Below, one piece after another: positions 19,310 through 30,006 of a stretch of 64,000 nucleotides of DNA. The notes beneath the pieces were generated by a model. The model did not search any database and had not been told where the DNA came from. It saw nothing but the letters and a program-made list of their open reading frames with translations. The position numbers and the translations under genes are program-made. Each line of letters starts with the position of its first letter. Within the stretch, counting starts at the first letter, position 1. Where the stretch lies: the NCBI RefSeq assembly GCF_003987275.1, contig NZ_PIQF01000002.1:310001-374000 (forward strand), written 5' to 3'. This stretch comes from Idiomarina seosinensis. GTDB taxonomy: Bacteria; Pseudomonadota; Gammaproteobacteria; Enterobacterales; Alteromonadaceae.

Positions 19310-19813
19310 TTAACGACCTACCAATTGTTCAATTGTAACCCCGACCGGCTCAAACACTTTATCTTGCTGAGGCAGCCTTAGTAACAGCTGGGGCTCAAGG
19401 AAAAGCTCGAGACGAGCGTGTTGGTTATCTGCAAAATTAAGATATACGTCAACCAGCTTATTTTCGGGCTGCCTATCGGTTGCTTTAATTTTTAAATTCT
19501 GCCAGCTTGAGGCGAGCGCATTAGCTTGTTGAGCTGACAATGAACAAGGAGCCGCGCACCGCCAGCCAGCGTCGGTTTTTTCTATAGTCTGGTCATCAAT
19601 TAAAATTGAATCCAGCACACTGCTATTAGGCAGCAACATTACCGCATTATCACCTGCGTCTTCCTTAAACGTACGTTCAGAGCTCGGCGCCGAAAACCAA
19701 AGCAACACCATCAATAGCAATACCGCATATACCAATACATTATTCCAACCACGCTTGGACAGGGTAATGCCAAACACGGTACGTTTCTCTTCTCGTCTCA
19801 TTTTTATACCCAT
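19310..19813 (-). CDS. Hypothetical single-pass membrane protein
   Basis: I do not recognise this 167-residue protein. It has a basic cytoplasmic N-terminus, one membrane helix (about residues 25-42, [15 protein letters not shown]) and a periplasmic domain. [11 protein letters not shown] segment suggests a disulfide. A second ATG four codons in is an equally possible start. It ends 4 bp before mutM on the same strand and is probably co-transcribed with it, but no repair role can be inferred from the sequence. Confidence 0.7.
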   Translation of the reverse strand: MGIKMRREEKRTVFGITLSKRGWNNVLVYAVLLLMVLLWFSAPSSERTFKEDAGDNAVMLLPNSSVLDSILIDDQTIEKTDAGWRCAAPCSLSAQQANALASSWQNLKIKATDRQPENKLVDVYLNFADNQHARLELFLEPQLLLRLPQQDKVFEPVGVTIEQLVGR

Positions 19814-19886
19814 AAAGCGCTTGTCGATATGCTAAGAATACCCTATATTCCTGCTGCCGTGACAACCATTTAATAAACGAGTTTGG

Positions 19887-20516
19887 ATGCCCTTGGAAGC
19901 TCACCTGGAAGACATCTTAAATAATCTAAGTCAGCAAGGCTACTGCGTTGTGCCAGGCTTTCTTAACGGCGATTTATCTCAGCAGCTTTATCAACACGCG
20001 GTGGAAATTCCCAGCCAGTTCTGGAATACCGCAGCTATTGGTCGAGCGCAGCAACAAACCATTAATACTATGGTTCGAACTGACCGAATCTACTGGTTAT
20101 CACTGCATCAACCGATACAAAAGCTATATCTGAATATTATGGAGTCCTTACGCACTGCGATAAATAGAGATTTATTTCTTGGGCTTTTTGACTATGAATG
20201 TCACTTTGCACATTATCCCGATGGTGCCTTTTACAAGAAACATTTAGATGCCTTTAAAGGCCGCAGTAATCGAAAACTAACGACGGTATTATATTTAAAT
20301 GATGGCTGGCTAGATGAGCACGGCGGGCAGCTGGTCATATACGGGAAGCGTGGGGAAGTACTAGAAACAGTCAAACCCGAGCGGGGCACATTAGTGGTTT
20401 TCTTAAGTGATAAATTTGTCCATGAAGTATTACCTTCGCGCCGAGACAGGTTGAGTATTACTGGTTGGTTTCGGCTTAACTCTAGTTTATCGGGCGTTAT
20501 CGATCCGCCCCGTTAA
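19887..20516 (+). CDS. 2-oxoglutarate/Fe(II)-dependent oxygenase, prolyl-hydroxylase type
   Basis: The 209-residue cytoplasmic protein has the double-stranded beta-helix core of the P4Hc family. The iron ligands are His and Asp in KKHLDAF (about residues 118-124) and His in KFVHEVLPS (about residue 178). The 2-oxoglutarate-binding Arg is in RRDRLSITGWFR. LYLNDGWLDEHGGQLVIY is the usual strand pair of this family. The N-terminal helical part, ending MVRTDRIYWL, resembles bacterial homologues of PiuC/OGFOD-type oxygenases. The substrate is unknown. It lies between mutM and the ribosomal genes rpmG-rpmB and shares a bidirectional terminator with rpmG. Confidence 0.9.
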   Translation: MPLEAHLEDILNNLSQQGYCVVPGFLNGDLSQQLYQHAVEIPSQFWNTAAIGRAQQQTINTMVRTDRIYWLSLHQPIQKLYLNIMESLRTAINRDLFLGLFDYECHFAHYPDGAFYKKHLDAFKGRSNRKLTTVLYLNDGWLDEHGGQLVIYGKRGEVLETVKPERGTLVVFLSDKFVHEVLPSRRDRLSITGWFRLNSSLSGVIDPPR

Positions 20517-20531
20517 GCTTTTTCCAGACAT

Positions 20532-20559
20532 AAAAAAACCGGCTAATAGCCGGCTTTTT
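20532..20559. terminator. Bidirectional terminator between the oxygenase gene and rpmG
   Basis: CCGGCT and AGCCGG form a stem around a 3-nt loop, with an A7 run on the left and a T5 run on the right, so it can act on both strands. Confidence 0.88.
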
Positions 20560-20575
20560 ATCAGCATGAAATCAA

Positions 20576-20731
20576 TTACTTGATTTTTGCTTCTTTGAAG
20601 ATCACGTGTTTACGAACCACTGGATCGAACTTTTTGATCTCCATCTTTTCTGGCATGGTGCGCTTATTTTTGTCTGTAGTATAGAAGTAACCTGTACCAG
20701 CAGATGACACCAAACGAATCTTATCGCGCAT
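20576..20731 (-). CDS. rpmG: Large ribosomal subunit protein bL33
   Basis: The 51-residue protein reads [19 protein letters not shown] and ends FKEAKIK, a clear bL33. It lacks the four zinc-binding cysteines found in some L33 forms, as in E. coli. It follows rpmB by 12 bp in the conserved rpmB-rpmG operon and ends at a shared terminator. Confidence 0.98.
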   Translation of the reverse strand: MRDKIRLVSSAGTGYFYTTDKNKRTMPEKMEIKKFDPVVRKHVIFKEAKIK

Positions 20732-20743
20732 AATATCTTTTCC

Positions 20744-20980
20744 TTACACCTTGATACCACGGCCGCGGAGATCCGCTAATACCGAGTCGATACCGTTTTT
20801 ATCAATGATACGCATACCTTTAGTAGAAATGCGTAATTTAACCCAACGCTTCTCAGTTTCTACCCAAAAGCGGTGTGTTTGTAAGTTTGGTAGAAAGCGA
20901 CGCTTAGTCGCATTGCGTGCGTGCGAGCGGTTGTTACCGACTATCGGACGCTTACCTGTAACCTGGCATACTTGTGACAT
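20744..20980 (-). CDS. rpmB: Large ribosomal subunit protein bL28
   Basis: The 78-residue protein begins [12 protein letters not shown] and contains [14 protein letters not shown], the bL28 signature; the length equals E. coli. The ATG at 20980 is the family start, and a longer in-frame start upstream is not needed. The 200 bp between it and the end of radC presumably hold its promoter; I could not pick clear hexamers. Confidence 0.98.
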   Translation of the reverse strand: MSQVCQVTGKRPIVGNNRSHARNATKRRFLPNLQTHRFWVETEKRWVKLRISTKGMRIIDKNGIDSVLADLRGRGIKV

Positions 20981-21182
20981 GTCTTTACTCCAAAATTGCT
21001 GCAAGCTCGCCTGTCGCCCAACGTGACCTTGCCTAGAAATCCGAGGGCGCATTTTATACAGCAAACAGGCCCGCTAATCAAGCTAAAACGGCGGTTTTTT
21101 GATCTTTCCCGATCATTCGCGCCGAATTCTACGCTAAATCGTCACGTTCTTCCAGCACTTTCGGTGTTTCGATTAAAGCTTC

Positions 21183-21857
21183 CTATAATAGCCCTCGTTC
21201 AGCAAATGAGACCGGGTCACCACTGCCGATAACAAAATGATCGAGTAACGCTACATCAACCAAATTCAAAGCCTTTTTAAGGCGCTCGGTGACCCTCTGA
21301 TCGGCTTGGCTAGGCTCAGCGACTCCGGACGGATGGTTGTGGGCTAAAATAACCGCTGCAGCGTTGTGCTGCATCACCATTTTCAGCACTTCCCTAGGAT
21401 AAACCGGGGCTGCATTAATAGTGCCCTGAAATAGCTCCTCATAACGCAGCAGACGATGTTGACTGTCTAATAGCAATACCACAAAGACTTCGCGCGACTG
21501 ATGGCGTAGCTGAGTTGTAAGGTAGTCTTTTACCATCCTCGGTTCAGTAAACCCATCGTTACGTTTTAACTGCCATTTTAGGTAACGCTTCGATAATTCC
21601 AGTACAACTTGCAGTTGCGTTACACGTGCTGGCCCGATCCCGGGGAATGCTAACAATCGATTAGGGTCCGCGCAAAGCAACGGCCCGATACCTTCGAATT
21701 CATTAAGCAGTTGCCGCGAATAAGAAACAACGTCTTGTCCTTGCCGCCCGCTACCTAACAAAATAGCCACAAGTTCCGCGTCAGTTAACGCAGTCGCGCC
21801 ATCAGACTGAAGTTTTTCGCGCGGCCGTTCGGTCGCCGGCCATTCTTTAATTTTCAT
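21183..21857 (-). CDS. radC: RadC family JAB/MPN domain protein
   Basis: The 224-residue protein has an N-terminal helix-hairpin-helix part ([16 protein letters not shown]) and a C-terminal JAB1/MPN metalloprotease-like domain with [14 protein letters not shown], carrying the JAMM His-x-His and Asp residues. The real function is unsettled; the early link of E. coli RadC to repair was later withdrawn. [16 protein letters not shown] is the usual family start. It is divergent from coaBC, as in E. coli. Confidence 0.96.
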   Translation of the reverse strand: MKIKEWPATERPREKLQSDGATALTDAELVAILLGSGRQGQDVVSYSRQLLNEFEGIGPLLCADPNRLLAFPGIGPARVTQLQVVLELSKRYLKWQLKRNDGFTEPRMVKDYLTTQLRHQSREVFVVLLLDSQHRLLRYEELFQGTINAAPVYPREVLKMVMQHNAAAVILAHNHPSGVAEPSQADQRVTERLKKALNLVDVALLDHFVIGSGDPVSFAERGLL

Positions 21858-21969
21858 TAGTCCGCCTGCTGCCATGGAGGTACCGCCAGTATAGTCTGCT
21901 ACTACCCTGTCAGCAGTGACCATGTTATCTTTACAACTCTTTACCAACCCAACTTGATGGAAGGCATCC

Positions 21970-23196
21970 ATGCAACCATTGCTGAATAAAAACGTGGTTT
22001 TAGGTGTTTCCGGAGGAATAGCCGCCTACAAAACGCCAGACTTAGTAAGGCGTTTAAAAGAGGCCGGTGCCGACGTAAGAGTCGTTCTTACCCGTGGCGG
22101 AGAAGCTTTCGTAACCCCACTAAGCTTACAAGCGGTGTCTGCTAATCCGGTCAGTACAGACTTACTGGATCCGACAGCAGAAGCAGCAATGGGTCACATC
22201 GAGTTAGCAAAATGGGCGGATATTATTTTAGTAGCCCCTGCCAGCGCGAATATTATTGCGCGGCTCGCCAACGGTTTGGCAGACGATTTACTCACCACAC
22301 TCGTATTAGCAACCACCGCCAAGGTTGCGATTGCCCCAGCGATGAATCAGCAGATGTGGGCGGCCAGTGTGGTGCAGGAAAATACTCAGCGTTTAGCAAC
22401 ACGAGGGGTGAATATTTTAGGCCCCGCTAGCGGCTCTCAGGCGTGCGGTGACGTCGGTGAAGGTCGCATGTGTGAACCGACAGACTTAAGAGATCAGCTC
22501 ATCAACTTATTCGAGCAGCAAAGTCATGCCCAACATCAAAAGCTTTGGAATAATGCCCGAATCACTATAACTGCCGGCCCTACGCGCGAAGCGATAGATC
22601 CGGTGCGCTATATTAGCAATCATAGTTCCGGCAAGATGGGCTATGCACTCGCCGCTGCAGCTGCGCGAACGGGCGCTCAGGTGACACTTATTTCCGGCCC
22701 AGTTAGCCTTGAACCACCGGCTGGAGTCACCCTAATAGCGGTAGAAACAGCGGAACAAATGCTGGCTGCGACTGAGGAAACAGCGATGGATGTGTTTATC
22801 GGCTGTGCCGCAGTTTCCGATTATCGCCCTGCCGAAGTCGCCTCGCAGAAGATAAAGAAAGAACAACAGCAAGGCGCCCCGTCACTGTCATTAATAAAAA
22901 ACCCAGATGTTTTAAAAACAATCGCGACCAGCAAGCAGCCTCCGTTTTGCATTGGCTTCGCCGCTGAGACCAACAACTTGCGCGAGCATGCATTGGCTAA
23001 ACTAGACGCCAAAAAATTAAAGCTTATCGTAGCTAATGACGTCAGTGATAAGACAATTGGCTTTAACAGCGAACAAAACGCAGTAACTGTTTATTGGCAA
23101 GACGGCAAAAAAGCATTTTCCGCACAAAATAAAACTTCCTTAGCCGAAGCCTTAAACCAATTATTTGCAGAGCACTTTTTTAACGAGAATAAATGA
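21970..23196 (+). CDS. coaBC: Bifunctional phosphopantothenoylcysteine decarboxylase/synthetase CoaBC
   Basis: The fused enzyme makes 4'-phosphopantetheine for coenzyme A. The CoaC half (about residues 1-190) has [12 protein letters not shown] for flavin binding, PAMNQQMW and the catalytic Cys in [10 protein letters not shown]. The CoaB half has [25 protein letters not shown], the synthetase signature. Its 408 residues compare with 406 in E. coli. GGAAGG lies 6 bp before the ATG. dut follows after 13 bp. Confidence 0.97.
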   Translation: MQPLLNKNVVLGVSGGIAAYKTPDLVRRLKEAGADVRVVLTRGGEAFVTPLSLQAVSANPVSTDLLDPTAEAAMGHIELAKWADIILVAPASANIIARLANGLADDLLTTLVLATTAKVAIAPAMNQQMWAASVVQENTQRLATRGVNILGPASGSQACGDVGEGRMCEPTDLRDQLINLFEQQSHAQHQKLWNNARITITAGPTREAIDPVRYISNHSSGKMGYALAAAAARTGAQVTLISGPVSLEPPAGVTLIAVETAEQMLAATEETAMDVFIGCAAVSDYRPAEVASQKIKKEQQQGAPSLSLIKNPDVLKTIATSKQPPFCIGFAAETNNLREHALAKLDAKKLKLIVANDVSDKTIGFNSEQNAVTVYWQDGKKAFSAQNKTSLAEALNQLFAEHFFNENK

Positions 23197-23209
23197 GGAT
23201 ACGAAACCC

Positions 23210-23665
23210 ATGACCTCGGTCGAAATAAAAATACTAGACGCCAAAGTTGGCACCGAGATACCACTGCCAGAGTACGCCACTGCTGGCTCCGCGGGTATGG
23301 ATTTACGCGCTTGTTTGGATCAGCCTTTAACCGTAGCTCCTGGCGAGTCAGTGTTAGTCGGTACCGGTATTGCCATGTATATCGGCGACCCCAGTCTCGC
23401 AGCAACTCTGCTGCCACGTTCAGGACTCGGCCACAAAAAAGGTATCGTACTTGGAAATCTGGTTGGCCTGATCGATTCCGATTACCAAGGGGAACTCAAA
23501 ATTTCTGTCTGGAACAGAAGTCAGCAAAACTACACCATTGAACCCGGTGAACGAATCGCACAACTGGTTATTGTACCGGTGGTTCAGGCGCAACTAGAAG
23601 TGGTCGAACACTTTACCGAAACGGAACGCGGCAGTGGCGGCTTTGGTCACTCTGGCTCGAAGTAA
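23210..23665 (+). CDS. dut: dUTP diphosphatase
   Basis: Dut hydrolyses dUTP to dUMP, limiting uracil in DNA and supplying dTMP synthesis. The 151-residue trimeric-type enzyme shows [31 protein letters not shown] and a C-terminal Gly-rich [10 protein letters not shown] that closes over the active site. ATG at 23210 gives the E. coli length; an upstream in-frame ATG inside coaBC is unlikely. Confidence 0.98.
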   Translation: MTSVEIKILDAKVGTEIPLPEYATAGSAGMDLRACLDQPLTVAPGESVLVGTGIAMYIGDPSLAATLLPRSGLGHKKGIVLGNLVGLIDSDYQGELKISVWNRSQQNYTIEPGERIAQLVIVPVVQAQLEVVEHFTETERGSGGFGHSGSK

Positions 23666-23694
23666 TTATTAATCGAACATAACGAGGATCTACG

Positions 23695-24285
23695 ATGGCA
23701 CAACAGAAGCGCAATCGTCGTGAAGAAATTTTGCAAGCTTTAGCGGCAATGCTAGAAACCAGTCCCGGCCAACGCATTACTACCGCCAAGTTAGCCGCTA
23801 ACCTTGGCGTCTCAGAGGCGGCGCTTTATCGCCACTTCCCGTCAAAAGCGCGGATGTTTGAAGGTCTTATCGAGTTCGTCGAAGATACCTTGTTAACCCG
23901 TATCAATCGGATTATGAGCGAAGAGAAAGACACGATGGTGCGCTGTCAGGCAATTCTTCAACTGCTGCTGACCTTCGCTGAGAGAAATCCGGGCATTACT
24001 CGGGTTATGACCGGCGACGCACTAATGGGCGAGCATGACCGCTTACGCGCTAGAATGGATGACCTATTTAACCGTATTGAAGCACAACTGAAACAAGTAC
24101 TGCGGGAAAAAGCGATACGAGAGCAGCAGCCGTTCACCGTTGATGAGGGAATATTGGCAAACCTATTATTAAGTTTTGCTGACGGAAAAATTTCTCAGTT
24201 CGTTCGTTCTAACTTTAAACGCCTACCGACTGAACACTTTAGCGAACAGTGGCAGGCGATACAGCAACAACTCGCAGCCAGCTAA
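23695..24285 (+). CDS. slmA: Nucleoid occlusion factor SlmA
   Basis: SlmA is a TetR-family protein that binds chromosomal SBS sites and blocks FtsZ rings over the nucleoid. The 196-residue protein has the N-terminal helix-turn-helix ([31 protein letters not shown]) and the long helical ligand-like domain. It follows dut as in E. coli, with GAGGAT before the ATG. Confidence 0.97.
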   Translation: MAQQKRNRREEILQALAAMLETSPGQRITTAKLAANLGVSEAALYRHFPSKARMFEGLIEFVEDTLLTRINRIMSEEKDTMVRCQAILQLLLTFAERNPGITRVMTGDALMGEHDRLRARMDDLFNRIEAQLKQVLREKAIREQQPFTVDEGILANLLLSFADGKISQFVRSNFKRLPTEHFSEQWQAIQQQLAAS

Positions 24286-24298
24286 AAGACTGGAGTCA

Positions 24299-25306
24299 TT
24301 AATCCGACTCTGTTTTGCGTGTACGACTGAGTAAATCAATCGCCGCCTGGCGCGGCGCTTTACCGTCGTACAGCACAGCATAAATTTGCTCGCAAATAGG
24401 CATTTCTACATTAGCTCTATTGGCTAACGCTACAACTTCCCGCGTGTTTCTATAACCTTCAACGGCCTGCCCAATTGAATCTAACGCTTGCTCTACCGAC
24501 TTACCCTGTCCCAAAGCCAAACCAAAACGCCGATTTCGCGATTGGTTGTCAGTACAGGTCAAGATTAAGTCGCCCAACCCGGCCATACCGGTGAAGGTTT
24601 CGCTTTTGGCGCCTAGAGTGAGACCAAGTCGGGTAAGCTCCGCCAACCCACGGGTAATTAGCGCGGTGCGGGCATTAGCGCCAAAACCAATACCATCAGC
24701 CATACCGGCTCCGATGGCGATAACATTTTTTACCACGCCACCGAGCTGAACACCGATAAAGTCTTCGTTGGTATAAACCCGAAACGAACGCTCACAGTGA
24801 AGCATTTCAGAAAGCTGCTGGACGAAGTCTTCATCAGTTGATGACATTGAGATAGCTGTCGGCAAACCTTTTGCCATCTCTAACGCAAATGTAGGCCCTG
24901 ATAATACAGCCAATGGGTGATCCTGACCTAGCACATCTTCTGCAACTTCATACAGCAAACGTCCCGTTTCAGGCTCTAACCCTTTGGTAGCCCAAGCGAC
25001 CCTAGCTTGTTTCGAAAGCATAGGTTTTATTTGCTTTAACATGTCTGCAAACGCGTGGCTGGGCACAACAACCAACACATTTTCCACGCCATGAACGGCC
25101 TGTTCCAGATTATCGGTTACTTGTATAGACTCAGGAAAAGGGCAATCAGGGAGGTAGTGAGCGTTTTCATGAGCTTCACGCATTGCCGCTACTTGTACAG
25201 GATCTCTACCCCATAAAGTGGTGGTAATACCTTTGCGGGCAAAACAAATAGCAAGGGCGGTCCCGTAAGAGCCCGCCCCTAATATCGCTACGGATGCTTT
25301 TTTCAT
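24299..25306 (-). CDS. gpsA: Glycerol-3-phosphate dehydrogenase [NAD(P)+]
   Basis: GpsA reduces dihydroxyacetone phosphate to glycerol 3-phosphate for phospholipid synthesis, supplying PlsB. The 335-residue protein has an N-terminal Rossmann motif [12 protein letters not shown]. The catalytic and substrate segments are [16 protein letters not shown] near residue 190 and GLGDLILTC near residue 240. It follows secB, as in E. coli, with 24 bp between them. Confidence 0.98.
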   Translation of the reverse strand: MKKASVAILGAGSYGTALAICFARKGITTTLWGRDPVQVAAMREAHENAHYLPDCPFPESIQVTDNLEQAVHGVENVLVVVPSHAFADMLKQIKPMLSKQARVAWATKGLEPETGRLLYEVAEDVLGQDHPLAVLSGPTFALEMAKGLPTAISMSSTDEDFVQQLSEMLHCERSFRVYTNEDFIGVQLGGVVKNVIAIGAGMADGIGFGANARTALITRGLAELTRLGLTLGAKSETFTGMAGLGDLILTCTDNQSRNRRFGLALGQGKSVEQALDSIGQAVEGYRNTREVVALANRANVEMPICEQIYAVLYDGKAPRQAAIDLLSRTRKTESD

Positions 25307-25330
25307 AAAAAGCCTGTCGCGTAGGTACGC

Positions 25331-25831
25331 TTACGCGTCCGCTTGCTGCTGGTTTTGCTCAGTCTGCTGTTGCATATGGCGAGCAAAAATTGCGTCAAAG
25401 TTAACCGGTGCTAAGTTCAGCTGTGGGAACGTTGCGCGATTGACCATGTTAGCCACACACTCACGAGCATATGGGAATAAAATGTTCGGGCAGAACGAAC
25501 CAAGCATGTGCGCCAATTGGTTATCCTGGACTTCTTCACCAATTGTGAAAATGCCGGCTTGATGCACTTCGCATAAGAAAGCAACTTCTTCTTCTACTTT
25601 GTTCGTTGCAGTCAACGTCAAGATCACTTCATAAACGCCGTCTTCAATTTTTTCGTGTTTTACATTCAAGTCCAACTTAAGGTCTGGCTTCCACTCTTTG
25701 CGGAAGATTGACGGTGAGTTTGGTGCTTCAAATGAAACGTCTTTTGTATAAATACGTTGAATGGCAAACTGCACTTGTGATTGTTGTTCGTTCTCGGCAG
25801 CTGCGCCATTTGTTTGCTGTTCTTCAGCCAT
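25331..25831 (-). CDS. secB: Protein-export chaperone SecB
   Basis: SecB keeps exported proteins unfolded and passes them to SecA. The 166-residue acidic protein has the family segments [39 protein letters not shown] and [12 protein letters not shown]. The Gln-rich ends are variable. The glutaredoxin gene grxC found next to secB in E. coli is not present before yibN here. Confidence 0.98.
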   Translation of the reverse strand: MAEEQQTNGAAAENEQQSQVQFAIQRIYTKDVSFEAPNSPSIFRKEWKPDLKLDLNVKHEKIEDGVYEVILTLTATNKVEEEVAFLCEVHQAGIFTIGEEVQDNQLAHMLGSFCPNILFPYARECVANMVNRATFPQLNLAPVNFDAIFARHMQQQTEQNQQQADA

Positions 25832-25914
25832 GATGTTACTTCCTATTACTAATTAACTAATGAGTCTGTGGGTACTTTTCGAGACGAAACTGTACCTAAT
25901 TTTTTTAACAAAAA

Positions 25915-26355
25915 CTACTTACCAGATGCTACCGGCAGTTTGTCATTGCGCCAACCATTCATGCCTCCGGCGAGCACGGCTACTTGATCAAAGCCTTGCT
26001 GCGTCAGCTGATGTGCTGCTCCGCGGGCGGTTGTTCCTGTCTGACACACTACTACAATGGGGGCGTCTTTATATTTTTCAATTGCGTCGACACTTTTTTG
26101 CTTTATTTGGCTTGCCGGCAATGATTGAGCCCCATGAATATGTGCTTTTTTGAAATCATCCTGGTTGCGTATGTCGACGAACACGCCATTTTCGCGATTA
26201 ACCCAGACAGTCGCCTGGTGCGCGGAAAGGTCTTTTACTGGTGATGCCTTGGAGCGGATCCAGGTAACAATCAGGGCGATTAAGAGCACCACCCAAAGGC
26301 CACTCATAAAAGCATTCTGACGAGCGAATTCGAGAATTTCCTGCATATCAGTCAC
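25915..26355 (-). CDS. yibN: Rhodanese-like protein YibN
   Basis: The 146-residue protein has an N-terminal membrane helix (about residues 19-33) and one rhodanese domain. The active-site loop is VVCQTGTTARGAAH, with the persulfide Cys near residue 99; DIRNQDDFKKAHIHGA is the CH2A-like part. The domain probably faces the cytoplasm. E. coli YibN lies in the same place between secB and gpmI. Confidence 0.92.
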   Translation of the reverse strand: MTDMQEILEFARQNAFMSGLWVVLLIALIVTWIRSKASPVKDLSAHQATVWVNRENGVFVDIRNQDDFKKAHIHGAQSLPASQIKQKSVDAIEKYKDAPIVVVCQTGTTARGAAHQLTQQGFDQVAVLAGGMNGWRNDKLPVASGK

Positions 26356-26525
26356 TGCTCTATTTATAAAAAAGTCTAAAACGAATTAAGCCACAGAGTA
26401 TACCTGCACAAATTTCAGTTGCCAGTAAAATCTTAAACGGATGCGGAACGGACTAAAATCACGTAAACTAAAAGCATTGTTAGTACTTATCAGCTATAAC
26501 CGTTTAACTAAGATGGGTGTTGTTC

Positions 26526-28061
26526 ATGAGCCAAGGAAAAAAGCCGTTAGTTTTAATGATTTTAGATGGTTGGGGTCACCGCGAAAACGCGCCTGACAAT
26601 GCAATTGCAGCCGCTAATACACCTATAATGGATGAGCTTTGGAACAACTATCCACATTGCTTAGTGGACGGCTCTGGAGCGGCTGTTGGCCTGCCGAAAG
26701 GTCAAATGGGTAACTCAGAAGTTGGTCACGTTAACTTGGGAGCCGGCCGAGTTGTCTATCAGGACTTTACCCGCATATCTAAAAGCATTCAGGACAGAGA
26801 CTTCTTTAGCAACCCGGTTTTGGTCAAAACCTTAGACAATGCCCAGCAGCAAAACGGAGCAGTTCATATCATGGGGCTCCTCTCTGCCGGCGGGGTTCAT
26901 AGCCACGAAGATCATATGCTGGCTATGGTAGAAATGGCCGCGCAAAAAGGCGCTCGTGAAATTTATGTACACGCTTTTCTGGACGGTCGTGATACCCCTC
27001 CCAAATCAGCACGACCTTCGATACAGCGTTTCGATGCTCTGTTTGAACGTTTAGGTGTGGGCCGATTCGCATCGTTAAGTGGTCGGTTTTTTGCTATGGA
27101 TCGCGACAATCGCTGGGAACGCATTGAACAAGCGTTTAATGCCATCTACCACGGCCGCGGTTCGCACCATGCGGTGAACGCACTAGAGGCCCTTGAGACC
27201 GCATACGAAAAAGGTGAGACGGACGAATTTGTCGTTCCTGTCACGATCGGTAAACCCGTCGCCATAAAGGACGGCGATGCAGTATTCTTTATGAACTTTC
27301 GCGCCGACCGTGCACGTGAAATGACTCGTGCATTTACCGACCAACAGCTGGACACCTTTGAGCGTGGTCAACGCAGAACGCTGGCTGGTTTTGTCATGCT
27401 CACCGAATATTCTGACGAGTTGCAATGCGACTGTGCATTCCCGCCAGAAAAGCTGGACAATGTTTTTGGTGAGTGGTTAGCGAAAAATAATAAGACTCAA
27501 CTGCGTATTTCTGAAACAGAAAAATACGCCCACGTTACCTTCTTCTTTAGTGGTGGCAGAGAGCAAGAGTTTGACGGTGAGAAACGGGTACTAATCCCGT
27601 CACCTAAAGTCAAAACTTACGACTTACAACCAGAAATGAGCTCCGAAGAACTCACTGATGCGCTGATCAAAGCGATTGAAGATGGTGAATTCGACACCAT
27701 TATTTGTAACTATCCAAACGGAGATATGGTTGGACATACCGGCAACTTCGATGCAGCAGTAAAGGCCTGCGAAGCAGTTGATAAGTCAGTAGGAAGAGTG
27801 GTTGACGCGTTACAAAAAGTCGGTGGTGAGTGTTTGATAACGGCTGATCACGGTAATGCAGAGCAAATGAGTGATGCTGCAACCGGCCAGGCTCATACTG
27901 CTCACACAAATGAGTTGGTACCCTTTATATATGTTGGTCGTGACGCTGAGCCACGCGACGGTATTCTATCGGATGTCGCACCGACAATGCTGCACCTGAT
28001 GGGATTAGAGCAACCATCGGAGATGACTGGTAAGTCTCTGATGCAATTAAAAACGCAGTAA
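26526..28061 (+). CDS. gpmI: Cofactor-independent phosphoglycerate mutase
   Basis: GpmI interconverts 3- and 2-phosphoglycerate using two manganese ions. The 511-residue enzyme starts [17 protein letters not shown], where the Asp is a metal ligand. It has [15 protein letters not shown] with the phosphorylated Ser near residue 65, [23 protein letters not shown] and [11 protein letters not shown]. An upstream in-frame GTG is less likely than the ATG at 26526. It begins the gpmI-envC-yibQ group. Confidence 0.98.
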   Translation: MSQGKKPLVLMILDGWGHRENAPDNAIAAANTPIMDELWNNYPHCLVDGSGAAVGLPKGQMGNSEVGHVNLGAGRVVYQDFTRISKSIQDRDFFSNPVLVKTLDNAQQQNGAVHIMGLLSAGGVHSHEDHMLAMVEMAAQKGAREIYVHAFLDGRDTPPKSARPSIQRFDALFERLGVGRFASLSGRFFAMDRDNRWERIEQAFNAIYHGRGSHHAVNALEALETAYEKGETDEFVVPVTIGKPVAIKDGDAVFFMNFRADRAREMTRAFTDQQLDTFERGQRRTLAGFVMLTEYSDELQCDCAFPPEKLDNVFGEWLAKNNKTQLRISETEKYAHVTFFFSGGREQEFDGEKRVLIPSPKVKTYDLQPEMSSEELTDALIKAIEDGEFDTIICNYPNGDMVGHTGNFDAAVKACEAVDKSVGRVVDALQKVGGECLITADHGNAEQMSDAATGQAHTAHTNELVPFIYVGRDAEPRDGILSDVAPTMLHLMGLEQPSEMTGKSLMQLKTQ

Positions 28062-28067
28062 TTGCAG

Positions 28068-29228
28068 ATGACCCGTGGTGCATTCTCACTGTTACTGTTG
28101 GTCACCGGTGTTGTGTGGGTTAGCATCACCGGTCTACCGACGGCTTATGCACAACAGGCAAGCGCCGCTGATAAAGCCGAAAAACAGGCACAGCTAGAGG
28201 CGATTCAGCAAAAAATCGCCTCTCGGCTGGAGGCTTTAGAGCAGCGCCAACAGCGTTTAACTAAGACCGAACAGAGGCTAAGGGAACTTGAGCAAAAGAC
28301 CGCTAGCCTGGCAACAGACCTCCGAAATACTCGCCAACAACAGCAGCAACTGGAACAGCGTATTGACGCTAATAAGCAGCGGCAACAACAGTTACAGGCC
28401 AAGCAGCAGCAACAATTAAAATGGCTGCAGAAACAGCTTGTCAGTGCTTACACCAATGGCCAGCATGACTTTTTAAAACTATTACTCAACCAGCAAGATC
28501 CGGCTAAGCTAGAGCGAATGCTTAGTTATTACCAGTACTTTAATCAAGCCAGGGTTGAGCAGATAGAACAAATCAAAGAGCTCGCTAGAGAACTGACTGC
28601 GCTAGAGCAGCAGTTGCTGCGCCAGGATGACCAGCTTAACGCGTTGCGAGAGCAGCAGCAGCGTCAACGTCAGCTACTTACAGACCAGAAACATGAGCAA
28701 GAACAATTAATAGCAGATTTACAGCGACAGCAACGGAGCGATCAAGCACGGCTCGAAGATCTTGAGCAAAGCCGCGAGCAGTTAGAGCAAGTTATAGCAA
28801 CCATTGAGCAGGCGTTACAGGCTGATGTGCGGCTGGTCGGCCTCAAACCGGTCAAAAAGCAACTGACCTGGCCGACGGACGGTCGAGTGAAGAAGATTTT
28901 TGGTCAGTCCCGGGAGGGGCCGCTTCGTTGGAAGGGCATATTAATAGAAGGCGACAATGGTCAATCCGTTAGGGCCATTGCTGACGGCCGGATCCTTTTT
29001 GCAGACTGGTTGCGCGGCTTTGGGCTGGTAACGGTTATCGACCACGGAGAGGGCTATATGAGCCTTTATGGTCATAACCAAACGTTAATTAAGGCGGTTG
29101 GCGAAGAAGTTAAGATGGGTGAAGAAATTGCGCTGATGGGCCAAAGTGGCGCACGCTCTCGTGCATCCTTATACTTTGAAATTCGCTACCAGGGAACACC
29201 GCAAAACCCGACACAATGGATTAATTAA
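28068..29228 (+). CDS. envC: Murein hydrolase activator EnvC
   Basis: EnvC is recruited by FtsEX and activates the amidases AmiA and AmiB for septal wall splitting. The 386-residue protein has a signal peptide ending near AYAQQ and a long Gln-rich coiled coil (about residues 30-260). The C-terminal LytM domain starts near LTWPTDGRVKKIFGQ. Its site reads VIDHGEGYMSLYGHNQ and lacks the full zinc set, as in activating rather than hydrolytic LytM proteins. Its partners ftsE and ftsX lie 3-4 kb downstream in this window. An in-frame TTG at 28062 is an alternative start. Confidence 0.95.
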   Translation: MTRGAFSLLLLVTGVVWVSITGLPTAYAQQASAADKAEKQAQLEAIQQKIASRLEALEQRQQRLTKTEQRLRELEQKTASLATDLRNTRQQQQQLEQRIDANKQRQQQLQAKQQQQLKWLQKQLVSAYTNGQHDFLKLLLNQQDPAKLERMLSYYQYFNQARVEQIEQIKELARELTALEQQLLRQDDQLNALREQQQRQRQLLTDQKHEQEQLIADLQRQQRSDQARLEDLEQSREQLEQVIATIEQALQADVRLVGLKPVKKQLTWPTDGRVKKIFGQSREGPLRWKGILIEGDNGQSVRAIADGRILFADWLRGFGLVTVIDHGEGYMSLYGHNQTLIKAVGEEVKMGEEIALMGQSGARSRASLYFEIRYQGTPQNPTQWIN

Positions 29229-29232
29229 GCCA

Positions 29233-30006
29233 ATGCGAATATTCAACTGCATGGTTATTTTGATAGTGGTGGCAATGTTATCTCCGGCCACCGCCGCAAA
29301 CCAACAACGACCACAAATTGCCATTATTATTGACGATATTGGTAATAGCAGAAGCGACCTTAAGGCTGCCATGCTGCCGGGTAAACTGACGTTCGCAGTG
29401 CTTCCTTTCACGCCTTACGCCAGAGCATTCGCGTTGCGTGCGCACCATCAGGACAAACAAGTGATGTTGCACGTGCCGATGCAGGCCATCGAAGGTAATA
29501 AGCTGGGTCCGGGTGCTCTCACAACGCTAATGAGCACCAGCCAGATAAAGCTTGAGTTACAGCGTTCTCTGGATGCAATCCCGTACGTTGCCGGTATTAA
29601 TAACCATATGGGAAGTTACTTTACTCAGGTTGAACAACCAATGCAGGCAGTCATGGAGACTTTACAAAATCGACGCCTGTTTTACGTTGATAGCCGCACT
29701 TCGGAGTTCAGTGTTGCTGAGCGTGTTGCCAGTCGTTATGGTGTCCCTGTAGCTCATCGGCATGTGTTTCTGGACAATCAAACCGATCATCGCTATTTAG
29801 AGCAACAATGGCAACAATTGATTCATTTGGCTAGAAAACAAGGCCAGGCAATCGGTATTGGTCACCCTTATCCAGAAACTTTAGCCTTTCTGAAAAAGTC
29901 ATTAGCAACCATCGACACGCTTGGAATAGAACTGGTTTACGCTTCCCAAATCGTGGCCACAAAGCCTTCCAGCCTACCCAGTCAACTGCTCAAGACGAGT
30001 GAGTAG
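29233..30006 (+). CDS. yibQ: Divergent polysaccharide deacetylase family protein YibQ
   Basis: The 257-residue protein has a signal peptide (residues 1-22) and the divergent deacetylase domain: AIIIDDIGNSRSD near residue 35, HVPMQ, NNHMGSYFT, YVDSRTS and GIGHPYPETL. The family keeps the fold of polysaccharide deacetylases; the activity is not established. It follows envC by 4 bp, as in E. coli. The 3' end overlaps the convergent YeiW-like gene by 33 bp. Confidence 0.92.
   Translation: MRIFNCMVILIVVAMLSPATAANQQRPQIAIIIDDIGNSRSDLKAAMLPGKLTFAVLPFTPYARAFALRAHHQDKQVMLHVPMQAIEGNKLGPGALTTLMSTSQIKLELQRSLDAIPYVAGINNHMGSYFTQVEQPMQAVMETLQNRRLFYVDSRTSEFSVAERVASRYGVPVAHRHVFLDNQTDHRYLEQQWQQLIHLARKQGQAIGIGHPYPETLAFLKKSLATIDTLGIELVYASQIVATKPSSLPSQLLKTSE

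Noticed and set aside
20981-21182. An additional small gene between rpmB and radC.
   Set aside because: The open frames there are extensions or antisense reads of rpmB without a start site; the region is more likely the rpmB promoter.
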